A DNA stretch of 64,000 nt from Druceiella hillmani (Eukaryota > Arthropoda > Insecta > Lepidoptera > Hepialidae), in contig JAYKKI010000150.1 of assembly GCA_039881145.1 (NCBI GenBank), positions 186,001-250,000 on the forward strand. Reading direction: 5' to 3'. Positions 1 to 12,639 of this stretch are shown in pieces (within the stretch, counting starts at the first letter, position 1; each line of letters begins with the position of its first letter). The notes under the pieces were generated by a model. That model made no database searches, was not told the DNA's origin, and was given only the letters and a program-made list of their open reading frames with translations. Position numbers and translations under genes: made by a program.

Positions 1-2140
1 ATACACACAATTCAGAATGCACTAATTGGTTTTCACACTTGAGGTTTTGATAATACGAATTTTAAAACACACACAATTCAGAATGCACGGTGTCCTCAAC
101 ATGCAAGTGGTATACATTTCTTCCGGTATAACACGTCCAACTTCACAAACTGACGAAAATCAGCAACTGCCTCGCGCTTCGCGCTGCTTGTTTGTTACTT
201 CCAATTGTTACGTAACGCGTAAATATGTTTGTGACAGGTTGCGCTTGCAGCGGTTGGGCCATTATTTTCAAACACTAATTGGTTTTCACATTTGATGTCT
301 TGATAATACGAATTTTAAAACACACACAATTCAGAATGCACTAATTGGTTTTCACACTTGAGGTTTTGATAATACGAATTTTAAAACACACACAATTCAG
401 AATGCACGGTATCCTCAACATGCAAGTGGTATACATTTCTTCCGGTATAACACGTCCAACTTCACAAACTGACGAAAATCAGGAACTGCCGAGCGCTTCG
501 CGCTGCTTGTTTGTTACTTCCAATTGTTACGTAACGCGTAAACATGTTTGTGACAGGTTGCGCTCGCAGCGGTTGGACCATTATTTTCAAACACTAATTG
601 GTTTTCACACTTGATGTTTTGATAATACGAATTTTAAAACACACACAATTCACAATGCACTAATTGGTTTTTACACTTGATGTTTTGATAATACGAATTT
701 TAAAACACACACAATACAGAACGCACGGTGTCCTCAAAATGCACATGTTATACTTTTCTCACGGAATAACATGTCCATATTCACAAACTGACGAATATCG
801 ACAACTGCCGCGCGCTTCGCACTGCTTGTTGGTGACTTCCAATTGCCACGTGACGAGTAAACAACGAATGGAACAATATATTTGAACACTTATTAGTTTT
901 CACACTTAACGTTTGGAAAACTCGATTTTTAAAACACACACAATACAGAACGCACGGTGTCCTCAACATGCACGTGGTATACTTTTCTTCCGGAATAACA
1001 CGTCCGTCTTCACAAACTGACGAATATCAACTGATTGCCGCTCGCTCGGCACAGCTCGTTGATTACCCCCAATTGTTACGTAACGCGTAAACATGTTTGT
1101 GACAGGTTGCGCTCGCAGCGGTTGGACCATTATTTTCAAACACTAATTGGTTTTCACACTTGATATTTTGATAATACGAATTTTAAAACACACACAATTC
1201 AGAATGCACTAATTGATTTTCACACTTGAGGTTTTGATAATACGAATTTTAAAACACACACAATTCAGAATGCACGGTGTCCTCAACATGCAAGTGGTAT
1301 ACATTTCTTCCGGTATAACACGTCCAACTTCACAAACTGACGAAAATCAGCAACTGCCGCGCGCTTCGCGCTGCTTGTTTGTTACTTCCAATTGTTACGT
1401 AACGCGTAAACATGTTTGTGACAGGTTGCGCTCGCAGCGGTTGGGCCATTATTTTCAAACACTAATTGGTCTTCACATTTGATGTTTTGATAATACGAAT
1501 TTTAAAACACACACAATTCAGAATGCACTAATTGGTTTTCACACTTAACGTTTGGAAAACACGAATTTTAAAACACACACAATACAGAACGCACGGTGTC
1601 CTCAACATGCACATGTTATACTTTTCTCACGGAATAACATGTCCATATTCACAAACTGACGAATATCGACAACTGCCGCGCGCTTCGCACTGCTTGTTGG
1701 TGACTTCCAATCGCCACGTGACGAGTAAACAACGAATGGAACAATATATTTGAACACTTATTAGTATTCACACTTAACGTTTGGAAAACTCGATTTATAA
1801 AACACACACAATACAGAACGCACGGTGTCCTCAACATGCACCTGGTATACTTTTCTTCCGGAATAACACGTCCGTCTTCACAAACTGACGAATATCAACT
1901 GACTGCCGCTCGCTCGGCACAGCTCGTTGATTACCCCCAATTGTTACGTAACGCGTAAACATGTTTGTGACAGGTTGCGCTCGCAGCGGTTTTACCATTA
2001 TTTTCAAAGACTAAATGGTTTTCACACTTATTGTTTTGATAATACGAATTTTAAAACACACAATTCATAATGCACTAATTGGTTTTCACACTTGATGTTT
2101 TGATAATACGAATTTTAAAACACACACAATTTAGAGTGCA
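1..2140 (+). repeat. Satellite block 1: A-S and B-C units, upstream copy of the 8123-bp repeat
   Basis: Order: end of an S (1-21), A 22-274, S 275-340, A 341-593, S 594-659, B 660-888, C 889-1142, S 1143-1208, A 1209-1461, S 1462-1527, B 1528-1756, C 1757-2010, S 2011-2074 (64 bp), S 2075-2140. The block recurs at 8124-10263 with shared private variants: GATATTTTG near 1162 and 9285, AATCGCCACG near 1709 and 9832, AGTATTCACAC near 1763 and 9886. A-S-A-S pairs here give a local 319-bp period. Confidence 0.9.
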
Positions 2141-2368
2141 CTAATTTGTTTTCACACTTAAAGTTTGGGAAACACGAATTTTAAAACACACAATACAGAA
2201 CGCACGGTGTCCTCAACATGCACGTGGTATACTTTTCTTCCGGAATAACACGTCCGTCTTCACAAACTGACGAATATCAAATGACTGCCGCTCGCTTCGC
2301 GCTGCTTGTTGGTGACTTCCAATTGCCACGTGACGAATAAACAACGAATGGAACAATATATTTAAACA
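2141..2368 (+). repeat. Hybrid monomer: C-type 5' half joined to B-type 3' half
   Basis: The monomer is 228 bp. It begins with a B-style leader (AAAGTTTGGG) and a C body (TTCCGGAATAACACGTCCGT, then ATCAAATGACTGCC). At about 2310, just after GCTTGTT, it continues as a B' body (GGTGACTTCC, GACGAATAAACAACG) and ends in the B tail. The matching monomer at 10264-10517 shares the same 5' half but keeps a C-type 3' half. That places the switch point inside a motif common to both bodies and suggests homologous recombination between out-of-register monomers. Confidence 0.85.
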
Positions 2369-3280
2369 CTTATTAGTTTTCACACTTAACGTTTGGAAAA
2401 CACGATTTTTAAAACACACACAATACAGAACGCACGGTGTCCTCAACATGCACGTGGTATACTTTTTTCACGGAATAACATGTCCATATTCACAAACTGA
2501 CGAATATCGACAACTGCCGCGCGCTTCGCACTGCTTGATGGTGACTTCCAATTGCCACGTGACGAGTAAACAACGAATGGAACAATATTGTTGAACACTT
2601 GTTAGTTTTCACACTTAACGTTTGGAAAACACGAATTTTAAAACACACAATACAGAACGCACGGTGTCCTCAACATGCACGTAATATACTTTTCTCACGG
2701 AATAACACGTCCATATTCACAAACTGACGAATATCAACAACTGCCGCGCGCTTCGCACTGCTTGTTGGTGACTTCCAATTGCCACGTGACGAATAAACAA
2801 CGAATGGAACAATATATTTAAACACTTATTAGTTTTCACACTTAACGTTTGGAAAACACGATTTTTAAAACACACACAATACAGAACGCACGGTGTCCTC
2901 AACATGCACTTGTTATACTTTTTTCACGGAATAACATGTCCATATTCACAAACTGACGAATATCTACAACTGCCGCGCGCTTCGCACTGCTTGATGTTGA
3001 CTTCCAATTGCCACGTGACGAGTAAACAACGAATGGAACAATATTGTTGAACACTTGTTAGTTTTCACACTTAACGTTTGGAAAACTCGAATTTTAAAAC
3101 ACACAATACAGAACGCACGGTGTCCTCAACATGCACGTAATATACTTTTCTCACGGAATAACACGTCCATATTCACAAACTGACGAATATCAACAACTGC
3201 CGCGCGCTTCGCACTGCTTGTTGGTGACTTCCAATTGCCACGTGACGAATAAACAACGAATGGAACAATATATTTAAACA
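2369..3280 (+). repeat. B-B' dimer array (456-bp period, two copies)
   Basis: Order: B 2369-2597, B' 2598-2824, B 2825-3053, B' 3054-3280. B (229 bp) carries ATAACATGTCC and ends CAATATTGTTGAACA. B' (227 bp) has one CA fewer in the leader, CACGTAATATAC at the dyad, GACGAATAAAC near the 3' end and a TTTAAACA tail. The two together repeat every 456 bp. This is a different higher-order repeat from the 932-bp form, using only B-type bodies. Confidence 0.88.
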
Positions 3281-4149
3281 CTTATTAGTTTTCACACTTA
3301 ACGTTTGGAAAACACGATTTTTAAAACACACACAATACAGAACGCACGGTGTCCTCAACATGCACGTGGTATACTTTTCTTCCGGAATAACACGTCCGTC
3401 TTCACAAACTGACGAATATCAACTGACTGCCGAGCGCTTCGCACTGCTTGTTTGTTACTTCCAATTGTTACGTAACGCGTAAACATGTTTGTGACAGGTT
3501 GCGCTCGCAGCGGTTGGGCCATTATTTTCAAACACTAATTGGTTTTCACATTTGATGTTTTGATAATACGAATTTTAAAACACACACAATTCAGAATGCA
3601 CTCATTGGTTTTCACACTTGATGTTTTGATAATACCAATTTTAAAACACACACAATTCAGAATGCACTCATTGGTTTTTACACTTAACGTTATGAAAACA
3701 CAAATTTTAAAATACACAAAATACAGAACGCACGGTGTCCTCAACATGCACTTGTTATACGTTTTTCACGGAATAACATGTCCATATTCACAAACTGACG
3801 AATATCGACAACTGCCGCGCGCTTCGGACTGCTTGATGGTGACTTCCAATTGCCACGTGACGAGTAAACAACGAATGGAACAATATTGTTGAACACTTGT
3901 TAGTTTTCACACTTAACGTTCGGAAAACACGATTTTTAAAACACACACAATACAGAACGCACGGTGTCCTCAACATGCACGTGGTATACTTTTCTTCCGG
4001 AATAACACGTCCGTCTTCACAAACTGACGAATATCAACTGACTGCCGCTCGCTCGGCACAGCTCGTTGATTACCCCCAATTGTTACGTAACGCGTAAACA
4101 TGTTTGTGACAGGTAGCGCTCGCAGCGGTTTTACCATTATTTTCAAACA
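3281..4149 (+). repeat. Satellite block: C/A hybrid, two S, B, C
   Basis: Order: C/A hybrid 3281-3534, S 3535-3600, S 3601-3666, B 3667-3895, C 3896-4149. The hybrid starts as C (TTCCGGAATAACACGTCCGT, TATCAACTGACTGCC) and changes at the GAGCGCTTCG region into the A form (GTTTGTTACTTCC, ending GGTTGGGCC). The S at 3601 and the B at 3667 start CTCATTGG instead of CTAATTGG, and that S has AATACCAATT. Both variants recur at 4216 and 4282, so this segment was copied locally. Confidence 0.85.
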
Positions 4150-5055
4150 CTAATTGGTTTTCACACATGATGTTTTGATAAAACGAATTTTAAAACACAC
4201 ACAATTTAGAATGCACTCATTGGTTTTCACACTTGATGTTTTGATAATACCAATTTTAAAACACACACAATTCAGAATGCACTCATTGGTTTTTACACTT
4301 AACGTTATGAAAACACGAATTTTAAAATACACAAAATACAGAACGCACGGTGTCCTCAACATGCACTTGTTATACTTTTTTCACGGAATAACATGTCCAT
4401 ATTCACAAACTGACGAATATCGACAACTGCCGCGCGCTTCGCACTGCTTGATGGTGACTGCCAATTGCCACGTGACGAGTAAACAACGAATGGAACAATA
4501 TTGTTGAACACTTGTTAGTTTTCACACTTAACGTTTGGAAAATACGAATTTTAAAACACACAATACAGAACGCACGGTGTCCTCAACATGCACGTAATAT
4601 ACTTTTCTCACGGAATAACACGTCCATATTCACAAACTGACGAATATCAACAACTACCGCGCGCTTCGCACTGCTTGTTGGTGACTTCCAATTGCCACGT
4701 GACGAATAAACAACGAATGGAACAATATATTTAAACACTTATTAGTTTTCACACTTAACGTTTGGAAAACACGATTTTTAAAACACACACAGTACAGAAC
4801 GCACGGTGTCCTCAACATGCACGATGTATACTTTTCTTCCGGAATAACACGTCCGTCTTCACAAACTGACGAATATCAACTGACTGCCGCTCGCTCGGCA
4901 CAGCTCGTTGATTACCCCCAATTGTTACGTAACGCGTATACATGTTTGTGACAGGTTGCGCTCGCAGCGGTTTTATCATTATTTTCAAACACTAATTGGT
5001 TTTCACACATGATGTTTTGATAAAACGAATTTTAAAACACACAATCCATAATGCA
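4150..5055 (+). repeat. Satellite block: S-S-B-B'-C-S
   Basis: Order: S 4150-4215, S 4216-4281, B 4282-4510, B' 4511-4737, C 4738-4991, S 4992-5055. The first S carries ACACATGATG and AAAACGAATT variants. The B leader reads GTTATGAAAACACG, the MKT-type leader seen again from 21.9 kb onward. B followed by B' before C is the same local order found at 22.5, 28.3, 31.7, 46.7, 47.8, 50.7, 54.6 and 61.3 kb. Confidence 0.86.
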
Positions 5056-6895
5056 CTAATTGGTTTTCACACTTGATGTCTTGATAATACGAATTTTAAA
5101 GCACACACAATTCAGAATGCACGGTGTCCTCAACATGCAAGTGGTATACATTTCTTCCGGTATAACACGTCCAACTTCACAAACTGTCGAAAATGAGCAA
5201 CTGCCGAGCGCTTCGCGCTGCTTGTTTGTTACTTCCAATTGTTACGTAACGCGTAAACATGTTTGTGACAGGTTGCGCTCGCGGCGGTTTTACCATTATT
5301 TTCAAACACTAATTGGTTTTCACACTTATTGTTTTGATAATACGAATTTTAAAATACACAATTCATAATGCACTAATTGGTTTTCACACTTGATGTTTTG
5401 ATAATACGAATTTTAAAACACACACAATTTAGAATGCACTAATTGGTTTTCACACTTAACGTTTGGGAAACACGAATTTTAAAACACACAATACAGAACG
5501 CACGGTGTCCTCAACATGCACGTAATATACCCTTCTCACGGAATAACACGTCCATATTCACAAACTGACGAATATCAACAACTGCCGCGCGCTTCGCCCT
5601 GCTTGTTGGTGACTTCCAATTGCCACGTGACGAATAAACAACGAATGGAACAATATATTTAAACACTTATTAGTTTTCACACTTAACGTTTGGAAAACAC
5701 GATTTTTAAAACACACACAATACAGAACGCACGGTGTCCTCAACATGCACGTGGTATACTTTTTTCACGGAATAACATGTCCATATTCACAAACTGACGA
5801 ATATCGACAACTGCCGCGCGCTTCGCACTGCTTGATGATGACTTCCAATTGCCACGTGACGAGTAAACAACGAATGGAACAATATTATTGAACACTTGTT
5901 AGTTTTCACACTTAACGTTTGGAAAACACGAATTTTAAAACACACAATACAGAACGCACGGTGTCCTCAACATGCACGTAATATACTTTTCTCACGGAAT
6001 AACACGTCCATATTCACAAACTGACGAATATCAACAACTGCCGCGCGCTTCGCACTGCTTGTTGGTGACTTCCAATTGCCACGTCACGAATAAACAACGA
6101 ATGGAACAATATATTTAAACACTTATTAGTTTTCACACTTAACGTTTGGAAAACACGATTTTTAAAACACACACAATACAGAACGCACGGTGTCCTCAAC
6201 ATGCACTTGTTATACTTTTTTCACGGAATAACATGTCCATATTCACAAACTGACGAATATCGACAACTGCCGCGCGCTTCGCACTGCTTGATGGTGACTT
6301 CAAATTGCCACGTGACGAGTAAACAACGAATGGAACAATATTGTTGAACACTTGTTAGTTTTCACACTTAACGTTTGGAAAACACGAATTTTAAAACACA
6401 CAATACAGAACGCACGGTGTCCTCAACATGCACGTAATATACTTTTCTCACGGAATAACACGTCCATATTCACAAACTGACGAATATCAACAACTGCCGC
6501 GCGCTTCGCACTGCTTGTTGGTGACTTCCAATTGCCACGTGACGAATAAACAACGAATGGAACAATATATTTAAACACTTATTAGTTTTCACACTTAACG
6601 TTTGGAAAACACGATTTTTAAAACACACACAATACAGAACGCACGGTGTCCTCAATATGCACGTGGTATACTTTTCTTCCGGAATAACACGTCCGTCTTC
6701 ACAAACTGACGAATATCAACTGACTGCCGCGCGCTTCGCACTGCTTGTTTGTTACTTCCAATTGTTACGTAACGCGTAAACATGTTTGTGACAGGTTGCG
6801 CTCGCAGCGGTTGGGCCATTATTTTCAAACACTAATTGGTTTTCACATTTGATGTTTTGATAAAACGAATTTTAAATCACACAATCCATAATGCA
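5056..6895 (+). repeat. Satellite block: A-S-S then B'-B dimers then C/A hybrid and S
   Basis: Order: A 5056-5308, S 5309-5372, S 5373-5438, B' 5439-5665, B 5666-5894, B' 5895-6121, B 6122-6350, B' 6351-6577, C/A hybrid 6578-6831, S 6832-6895. The 456-bp dimer period of the 2.4-3.3 kb block returns here, again closed by a C/A hybrid (C body through GACTGCC, then GTTTGTTACTTCC of A). The 5' B' leader has GTTTGGGAAACACG and a 64-bp length. The first A has GCGGCGG where most copies have GCAGCGG. Confidence 0.87.
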
Positions 6896-8144
6896 CTAAT
6901 TGGTTTTCACACTTGATGTCTTGATAATACGAATTTTAAAGCACACACAATTCAGAATGCACGGTGTCCTCAACATGCAAGTGGTATACATTTCTTCCGG
7001 TATAACACGTCCAACTTCACAAACTGACGAAAATCAGCAACTGCCGAGCGCTTCGCGCTGCTTGTTTGTTACTTCCAATTGTTACGTAACGCGTAAACAT
7101 GTTTGTGACAGGTTGCGCTCGGGGCGGTTTTACCATTATTTTCAAACACTAATTGGTTTTCACACTTATTGTTTTGATAAAACGAATTTTAAAATACACA
7201 ATTCATAATGCACTAATTGGTTTTCACACTTGATGTTTTGATAATACGAATTTTAAAACACACACAATTTAGAATGCACTAATTAGTTTTCACACTTAAC
7301 GTTTGGGAAACACGAATTTTAAAACACACAATACAGAACGCACGGTGTCCTCAACATGCACGTAATATACTTACCTCACGGAATAACACGTCCATATTCA
7401 CAAACTGACGAATATCGACAACTGCCGCGCGCTTCGCACTGCTTGTTGGTGACTTCCAATTGCCACGTGACGAGTAAACAACGAATGGAACATTATATTT
7501 GAACACTTATTAGTTTTCACACTTAACGTTTGGAAAACTCGATTTTTAAAACACACACAATACAGAACGCACGGTGTCCTCAACACGCACGTGGTATACT
7601 TTTCTTCCGGAATAACACGTCCGTCTTCACAAACTGACGAATATCAACTGACTGCCGCTCGCTCGGCACAGCTCGTTGATTACCCCCGATTGTTACGTAA
7701 CGCGTAAACATGTTTGTTACAGGTTGCGCTCGCAGCGGTTGGACCATTATTTTCAAACACTAATTGGTTTTCACACTTGATGTTTTGATAATACGAATTT
7801 TAAAACACACACAATTCAGAATGCACTAATTGGTTTTCACACTTGAGGTTTTGATAATACGAATTTTAAAACACACACAATTCAGAATGCACGGTGTCCT
7901 CAACATGCAAGTGGTATACATTTCTTCCGGTATAACACGTCCAACTTCACAAACTGATGAAAATCAGCAACTTCCGAGCGCTTCGCGCTGCTTGTTTGTT
8001 ACTTCCAATTGTTACGTAACGCGTAAACATGTTTGTGACAGGTTGCGCTCGCAGCGGTTGGACCATTATTTTCAAACACTAATTGGTTTTCACACTTGAT
8101 GTTTTGATAATACGAATTTTAAAATACACACAATTCAGAATGCA
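6896..8144 (+). repeat. Satellite block: A-S-S-B'-C-S-A-S
   Basis: Order: A 6896-7148, S 7149-7212, S 7213-7278, B' 7279-7505, C 7506-7759, S 7760-7825, A 7826-8078, S 8079-8144. The first six monomers have the same order as the later 932-bp higher-order repeat, so this is a diverged relative of it with B' in place of B. The final S has AAAATACACAC, which matches the partial S at the window start (1-21). The 8123-bp repeat therefore extends left beyond the window. Confidence 0.87.
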
Positions 8145-10263
8145 CTAATTGGTTTTCACACTTGAGGTTTTGATAATACGAATTTTAAAACACACACAAT
8201 TCAGAATGCACGGTGTCCTCAACATGCAAGTGGTATACATTTCTTCCGGTATAACACGTCCAACTTCACAAACTGACGAAAATCAGCAACTGCCTCGCGC
8301 TTCGCGCTGCTTGTTTGTTACTTCCAATTGTTACGTAACGCGTAAATATGTTTGTGACAGGTTGCGCTTGCAGCGGTTGGGCCATTATTTTCAAACACTA
8401 ATTGGTTTTCACATTTGATGTCTTGATAATACGAATTTTAAAACACACACAATTCAGAATGCACTAATTGGTTTTCACACTTGAGGTTTTGATAATACGA
8501 ATTTTAAAACACACACAATTCAGAATGCACGGTATCCTCAACATGCAAGTGGTATACATTTCTTCCGGTATAACACGTCCAACTTCACAAACTGACGAAA
8601 ATCAGGAACTGCCGAGCGCTTCGCGCTGCTTGTTTGTTACTTCCAATTGTTACGTAACGCGTAAACATGTTTGTGACAGGTTGCGCTCGCAGCGGTTGGA
8701 CCATTATTTTCAAACACTAATTGGTTTTCACACTTGATGTTTTGATAATACGAATTTTAAAACACACACAATTCACAATGCACTAATTGGTTTTTACACT
8801 TGATGTTTTGATAATACGAATTTTAAAACACACACAATACAGAACGCACGGTGTCCTCAAAATGCACATGTTATACTTTTCTCACGGAATAACATGTCCA
8901 TATTCACAAACTGACGAATATCGACAACTGCCGCGCGCTTCGCACTGCTTGTTGGTGACTTCCAATTGCCACGTGACGAGTAAACAACGAATGGAACAAT
9001 ATATTTGAACACTTATTAGTTTTCACACTTAACGTTTGGAAAACTCGATTTTTAAAACACACACAATACAGAACGCACGGTGTCCTCAACATGCACGTGG
9101 TATACTTTTCTTCCGGAATAACACGTCCGTCTTCACAAACTGACGAATATCAACTGATTGCCGCTCGCTCGGCACAGCTCGTTGATTACCCCCAATTGTT
9201 ACGTAACGCGTAAACATGTTTGTGACAGGTTGCGCTCGCAGCGGTTGGACCATTATTTTCAAACACTAATTGGTTTTCACACTTGATATTTTGATAATAC
9301 GAATTTTAAAACACACACAATTCAGAATGCACTAATTGATTTTCACACTTGAGGTTTTGATAATACGAATTTTAAAACACACACAATTCAGAATGCACGG
9401 TGTCCTCAACATGCAAGTGGTATACATTTCTTCCGGTATAACACGTCCAACTTCACAAACTGACGAAAATCAGCAACTGCCGCGCGCTTCGCGCTGCTTG
9501 TTTGTTACTTCCAATTGTTACGTAACGCGTAAACATGTTTGTGACAGGTTGCGCTCGCAGCGGTTGGGCCATTATTTTCAAACACTAATTGGTCTTCACA
9601 TTTGATGTTTTGATAATACGAATTTTAAAACACACACAATTCAGAATGCACTAATTGGTTTTCACACTTAACGTTTGGAAAACACGAATTTTAAAACACA
9701 CACAATACAGAACGCACGGTGTCCTCAACATGCACATGTTATACTTTTCTCACGGAATAACATGTCCATATTCACAAACTGACGAATATCGACAACTGCC
9801 GCGCGCTTCGCACTGCTTGTTGGTGACTTCCAATCGCCACGTGACGAGTAAACAACGAATGGAACAATATATTTGAACACTTATTAGTATTCACACTTAA
9901 CGTTTGGAAAACTCGATTTATAAAACACACACAATACAGAACGCACGGTGTCCTCAACATGCACCTGGTATACTTTTCTTCCGGAATAACACGTCCGTCT
10001 TCACAAACTGACGAATATCAACTGACTGCCGCTCGCTCGGCACAGCTCGTTGATTACCCCCAATTGTTACGTAACGCGTAAACATGTTTGTGACAGGTTG
10101 CGCTCGCAGCGGTTTTACCATTATTTTCAAAGACTAAATGGTTTTCACACTTATTGTTTTGATAATACGAATTTTAAAACACACAATTCATAATGCACTA
10201 ATTGGTTTTCACACTTGATGTTTTGATAATACGAATTTTAAAACACACACAATTTAGAGTGCA
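8145..10263 (+). repeat. Downstream copy of block 1 (offset 8123 bp)
   Basis: Order: A 8145-8397, S 8398-8463, A 8464-8716, S 8717-8782, B 8783-9011, C 9012-9265, S 9266-9331, A 9332-9584, S 9585-9650, B 9651-9879, C 9880-10133, S 10134-10197, S 10198-10263. In the stretches I compared it matches 22-2140 with the same private variants. The match continues into the next monomer for about 170 bp, with one 2-bp CA difference, and stops near 10435, opposite the C/B junction at about 2310. Confidence 0.92.
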
Positions 10264-12444
10264 CTAATTTGTTTTCACACTTAAAGTTTGGGAAACACGA
10301 ATTTTAAAACACACACAATACAGAACGCACGGTGTCCTCAACATGCACGTGGTATACTTTTCTTCCGGAATAACACGTCCGTCTTCACAAACTGACGAAT
10401 ATCAAATGACTGCCGCTCGCTTCGCGCTGCTTGTTTGTTACCCCCAATTGTTACGTAACGCGTAAACATGTTTGGAACAGGTTGCGCTCGCAGCGGTTGG
10501 ACCATTATTTTCAAACACTAATTGGTTTTCACCCTTGATGTTTTGATAATACGAATTTTAAAATACACACAATTCAGAATGCACTAATTGGTTTTCACAC
10601 TTGAGGTTTTGATAATACGAATTTTAAAACACACACAATTCAGAATGCACGGTGTCCTCAACATGCAAGTGGTATACATTTCTTCCGGTATAACACGTCC
10701 AACTTCACAAACTGACGAAAATCAGCAACTGCCGCGCGCTTCGCGCTGCTTGTTTGTTACTTCCAATTGTTACGTAACGCGTAAACATGTTTGTGACAGG
10801 TTGCGCTCGCAGCGGTTTTACCATTATTTTCAAACACTAATTGGTTTTCACACTTATTGTTTTGATAATACGAATTTCAAAACACACAATTCATAATGCA
10901 CTAATTGGTTTTCACACTTGATGTTTTGATAATACGAATTTTAAAACACACACAATTTAGAATGCACTAAATGGTTTTCAAACTTAAAGTTTGGGAAACA
11001 CGAATTTTAAAACACACACAATACAGAACGCACGGTGTCCTCAACATGCACATGTTATACTTTTCTCAAGGAATAACATGTCCATATTCACAAACTGACG
11101 AATATCGACAACTGCCGCGCGCTTCGCACTGCTTGTTGGTGACTTCCAATCGCCACGTGACGAGTAAACAACGAATGGAACAATATATTTGAACACTTAT
11201 TAGTTTTCACACTTAACGTTTGGAAAACTCGATTTTTAAAACACACACAATACAGAACGCACGGTGTCCTCAACATGCACCTGGTATACTTTTCTTCCGG
11301 AATAACACGTCCCTCTTCACAAACTGACGAATATCAACTGACTGCCGCTCGCTCGGCACAGCTCGTTGATTACCCCCAATTGTTACGTAACGCGTAAACA
11401 TGTTTGTGACAGGTTGCGCTCGCAGCGGTTTTACCATTATTTTCAAACACTAATTGGTTTTCACACATGATGTTTTGATAATACGAATTTTGAAACACAC
11501 AATCCATAATGCACTAATTGGTTTTCACACTTGATGTTTTGATAATACGAATTTTAAAACACACACAATTCAGAATGCACGGTGTCCTCAACATGCAAGT
11601 GGTATACATTTCTTCCGGTATAACACGTCCAACTTCACAAACTGACGAAAAACAGCAACTGCCGAGCGCTTCGCGCTGCTTGTTTGTTACTTCCAATTGT
11701 TACGTAACGCGTAAACATGTTTGTGACAGGTTGCGCTCGCAGCGGTTTTACCATTATTTTCAAAGACTAATTGGTTTTCACACTTATTGTTTTGATAATA
11801 CGAATTTTAAAACTTACAATTCATAATGCACTAATTGGTTTTCACACTTGATGTTTTGATAATACGAATTTTAAAACACACACAATTTAGAATGCACTAA
11901 TTGGTTTTCACACTTAACGTTTGGAAACACGAATTTTAAAACACACACAATACAGAACGCACGGTGTCCTCAACATGCGCATGTTATACTTTTCTCACGG
12001 AATAACATGTCCATATTCACAAACTGACGAATATCGACAACTGCCACGCGCTTCGCACTGCTTGTTGGTGACTTCCAATTGCCACGTGACGAGTAAACAA
12101 CGAATGGAACAATATATTTGAACACTTATTAGTTTTCACAGTTAACGTTTTTAAAACTCGATTTTTAAAACACACACAATACAGAACGCACGGTGTCCTC
12201 AACATGCACGTGGTATACTTTTCTTCCGGAATAACACGTCCGTCTTCACAAACTGACGAATATCAACTGACTGCCGCTCGCTCGGCACAGCTCGTCGATT
12301 ACCCCCAATTGTTACGTAACGCGTAAACATGTTTGTGACAGGTTGCGCTCGCAGCGGTTGGACCATTATTTTCAAACACTAATTGGTTTTCACACTTGAT
12401 GTTTTGATAATACGAATTTTAAAACACACACAATTCAGAATGCA
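10264..12444 (+). repeat. Satellite block: B-leader/C-body monomer followed by early A-S-S-B-C-S repeats
   Basis: Order: B-leader/C-body 10264-10517, S 10518-10583; A 10584-10836, S 10837-10900, S 10901-10966, B 10967-11195, C 11196-11449, S 11450-11513; A 11514-11766, S 11767-11830, S 11831-11896, B 11897-12124, C 12125-12378, S 12379-12444. The last two groups are complete higher-order repeats of 930 and 931 bp. The 11897 B is 1 bp short in its leader (GTTTGGAAACACG). They are more diverged from each other than the 932-bp copies that follow. Confidence 0.88.
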
Positions 12445-12510
12445 CTAATTGGTTTTCACACTTGAGGTTTTGATAATACGAATTTTAAAACACACACAAT
12501 TCAGAATGCA
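12445..12510 (+). repeat. Leader module of monomer A (66 bp)
   Basis: This AT-rich module (about 30% GC by hand count) starts CTAATTGGTTTTCACAC, passes through TTGATAATACGAATTTTAA and a short CA run, and ends CAGAATGCA. The same module makes up the entire S monomer. It is also homologous to the first 64-66 bp of B (AACGATTGGG or AACGTTTGGG version) and of C (CTTATTAG, GGAAAACTCG version). S monomers are therefore free leaders, not a separate repeat family. Confidence 0.9.
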
Positions 12511-12595
12511 CGGTGTCCTCAACATGCAAGTGGTATACATTTCTTCCGGTATAGCACGTCCAACTTCACAAACTGACGGAAATCAGCAACTGCCG

Positions 12596-12608
12596 AGCGC
12601 TTCGCGCT
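12596..12608. other. Short GC inverted repeat AGCGC-TTC-GCGCT in A body
   Basis: A 5-bp stem (12596-12600 with 12604-12608) around a TTC triloop. It is kept in A copies that read GAGCGCTTCGCGCTGC, the most frequent form from 12.4 kb onward. B reads GCGCGCTTCGCACTGC, where only a shorter stem forms. C reads GCTCGCTCGGCACAGC, where it is lost. It may simply reflect GC-rich sequence. Confidence 0.5.
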
Positions 12609-12629
12609 GCTTGTTTGTTACTTCCAATT

Positions 12630-12639
12630 GTTACGTAAC
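12630..12639. other. 10-bp palindrome GTTACGTAAC in A body (dyad 2)
   Basis: This exact palindrome lies 3' of CCAATT in A. The same palindrome is at 13243-13252 in C. The homologous position in B (13013-13022) reads GCCACGTGAC, whose core CACGTG is again palindromic, so both halves changed together (TACGTA versus CACGTG). It is present in almost every A and C copy of the window; one exception is GTAACACG in the C copies near 40680, 46225, 53210 and 59885, which still keeps the GTTACGTAAC core. Confidence 0.8.

Noticed and set aside
41..90. CA-run in the leader as a microsatellite
   Set aside because: Only three to four CA units, changing by a single CA between copies. It explains the 64/66-bp and 227/229-bp length variants but is too short to list as a separate microsatellite.
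26..295. Recurrent plus-strand ORFs of 73-117 codons in nearly every A and B monomer
   Set aside because: Most start at TTG in the leader (CTAATTGG), not ATG. They recur because the repeat recurs, they overlap minus-strand ORFs over the same bases, and they are cut by monomer variants. No promoter, start context, domain or independent conservation supports translation. A substitution-pattern test across diverged copies (synonymous against non-synonymous) would be decisive.
781..969. Recurrent minus-strand ORF of 62 codons spanning the B 3' half and C leader
   Set aside because: It is present only because B-C junctions are repeated. It lies antisense to the plus ORFs, breaks in variant copies, and spans the boundary between two monomers. 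No recognisable domain.
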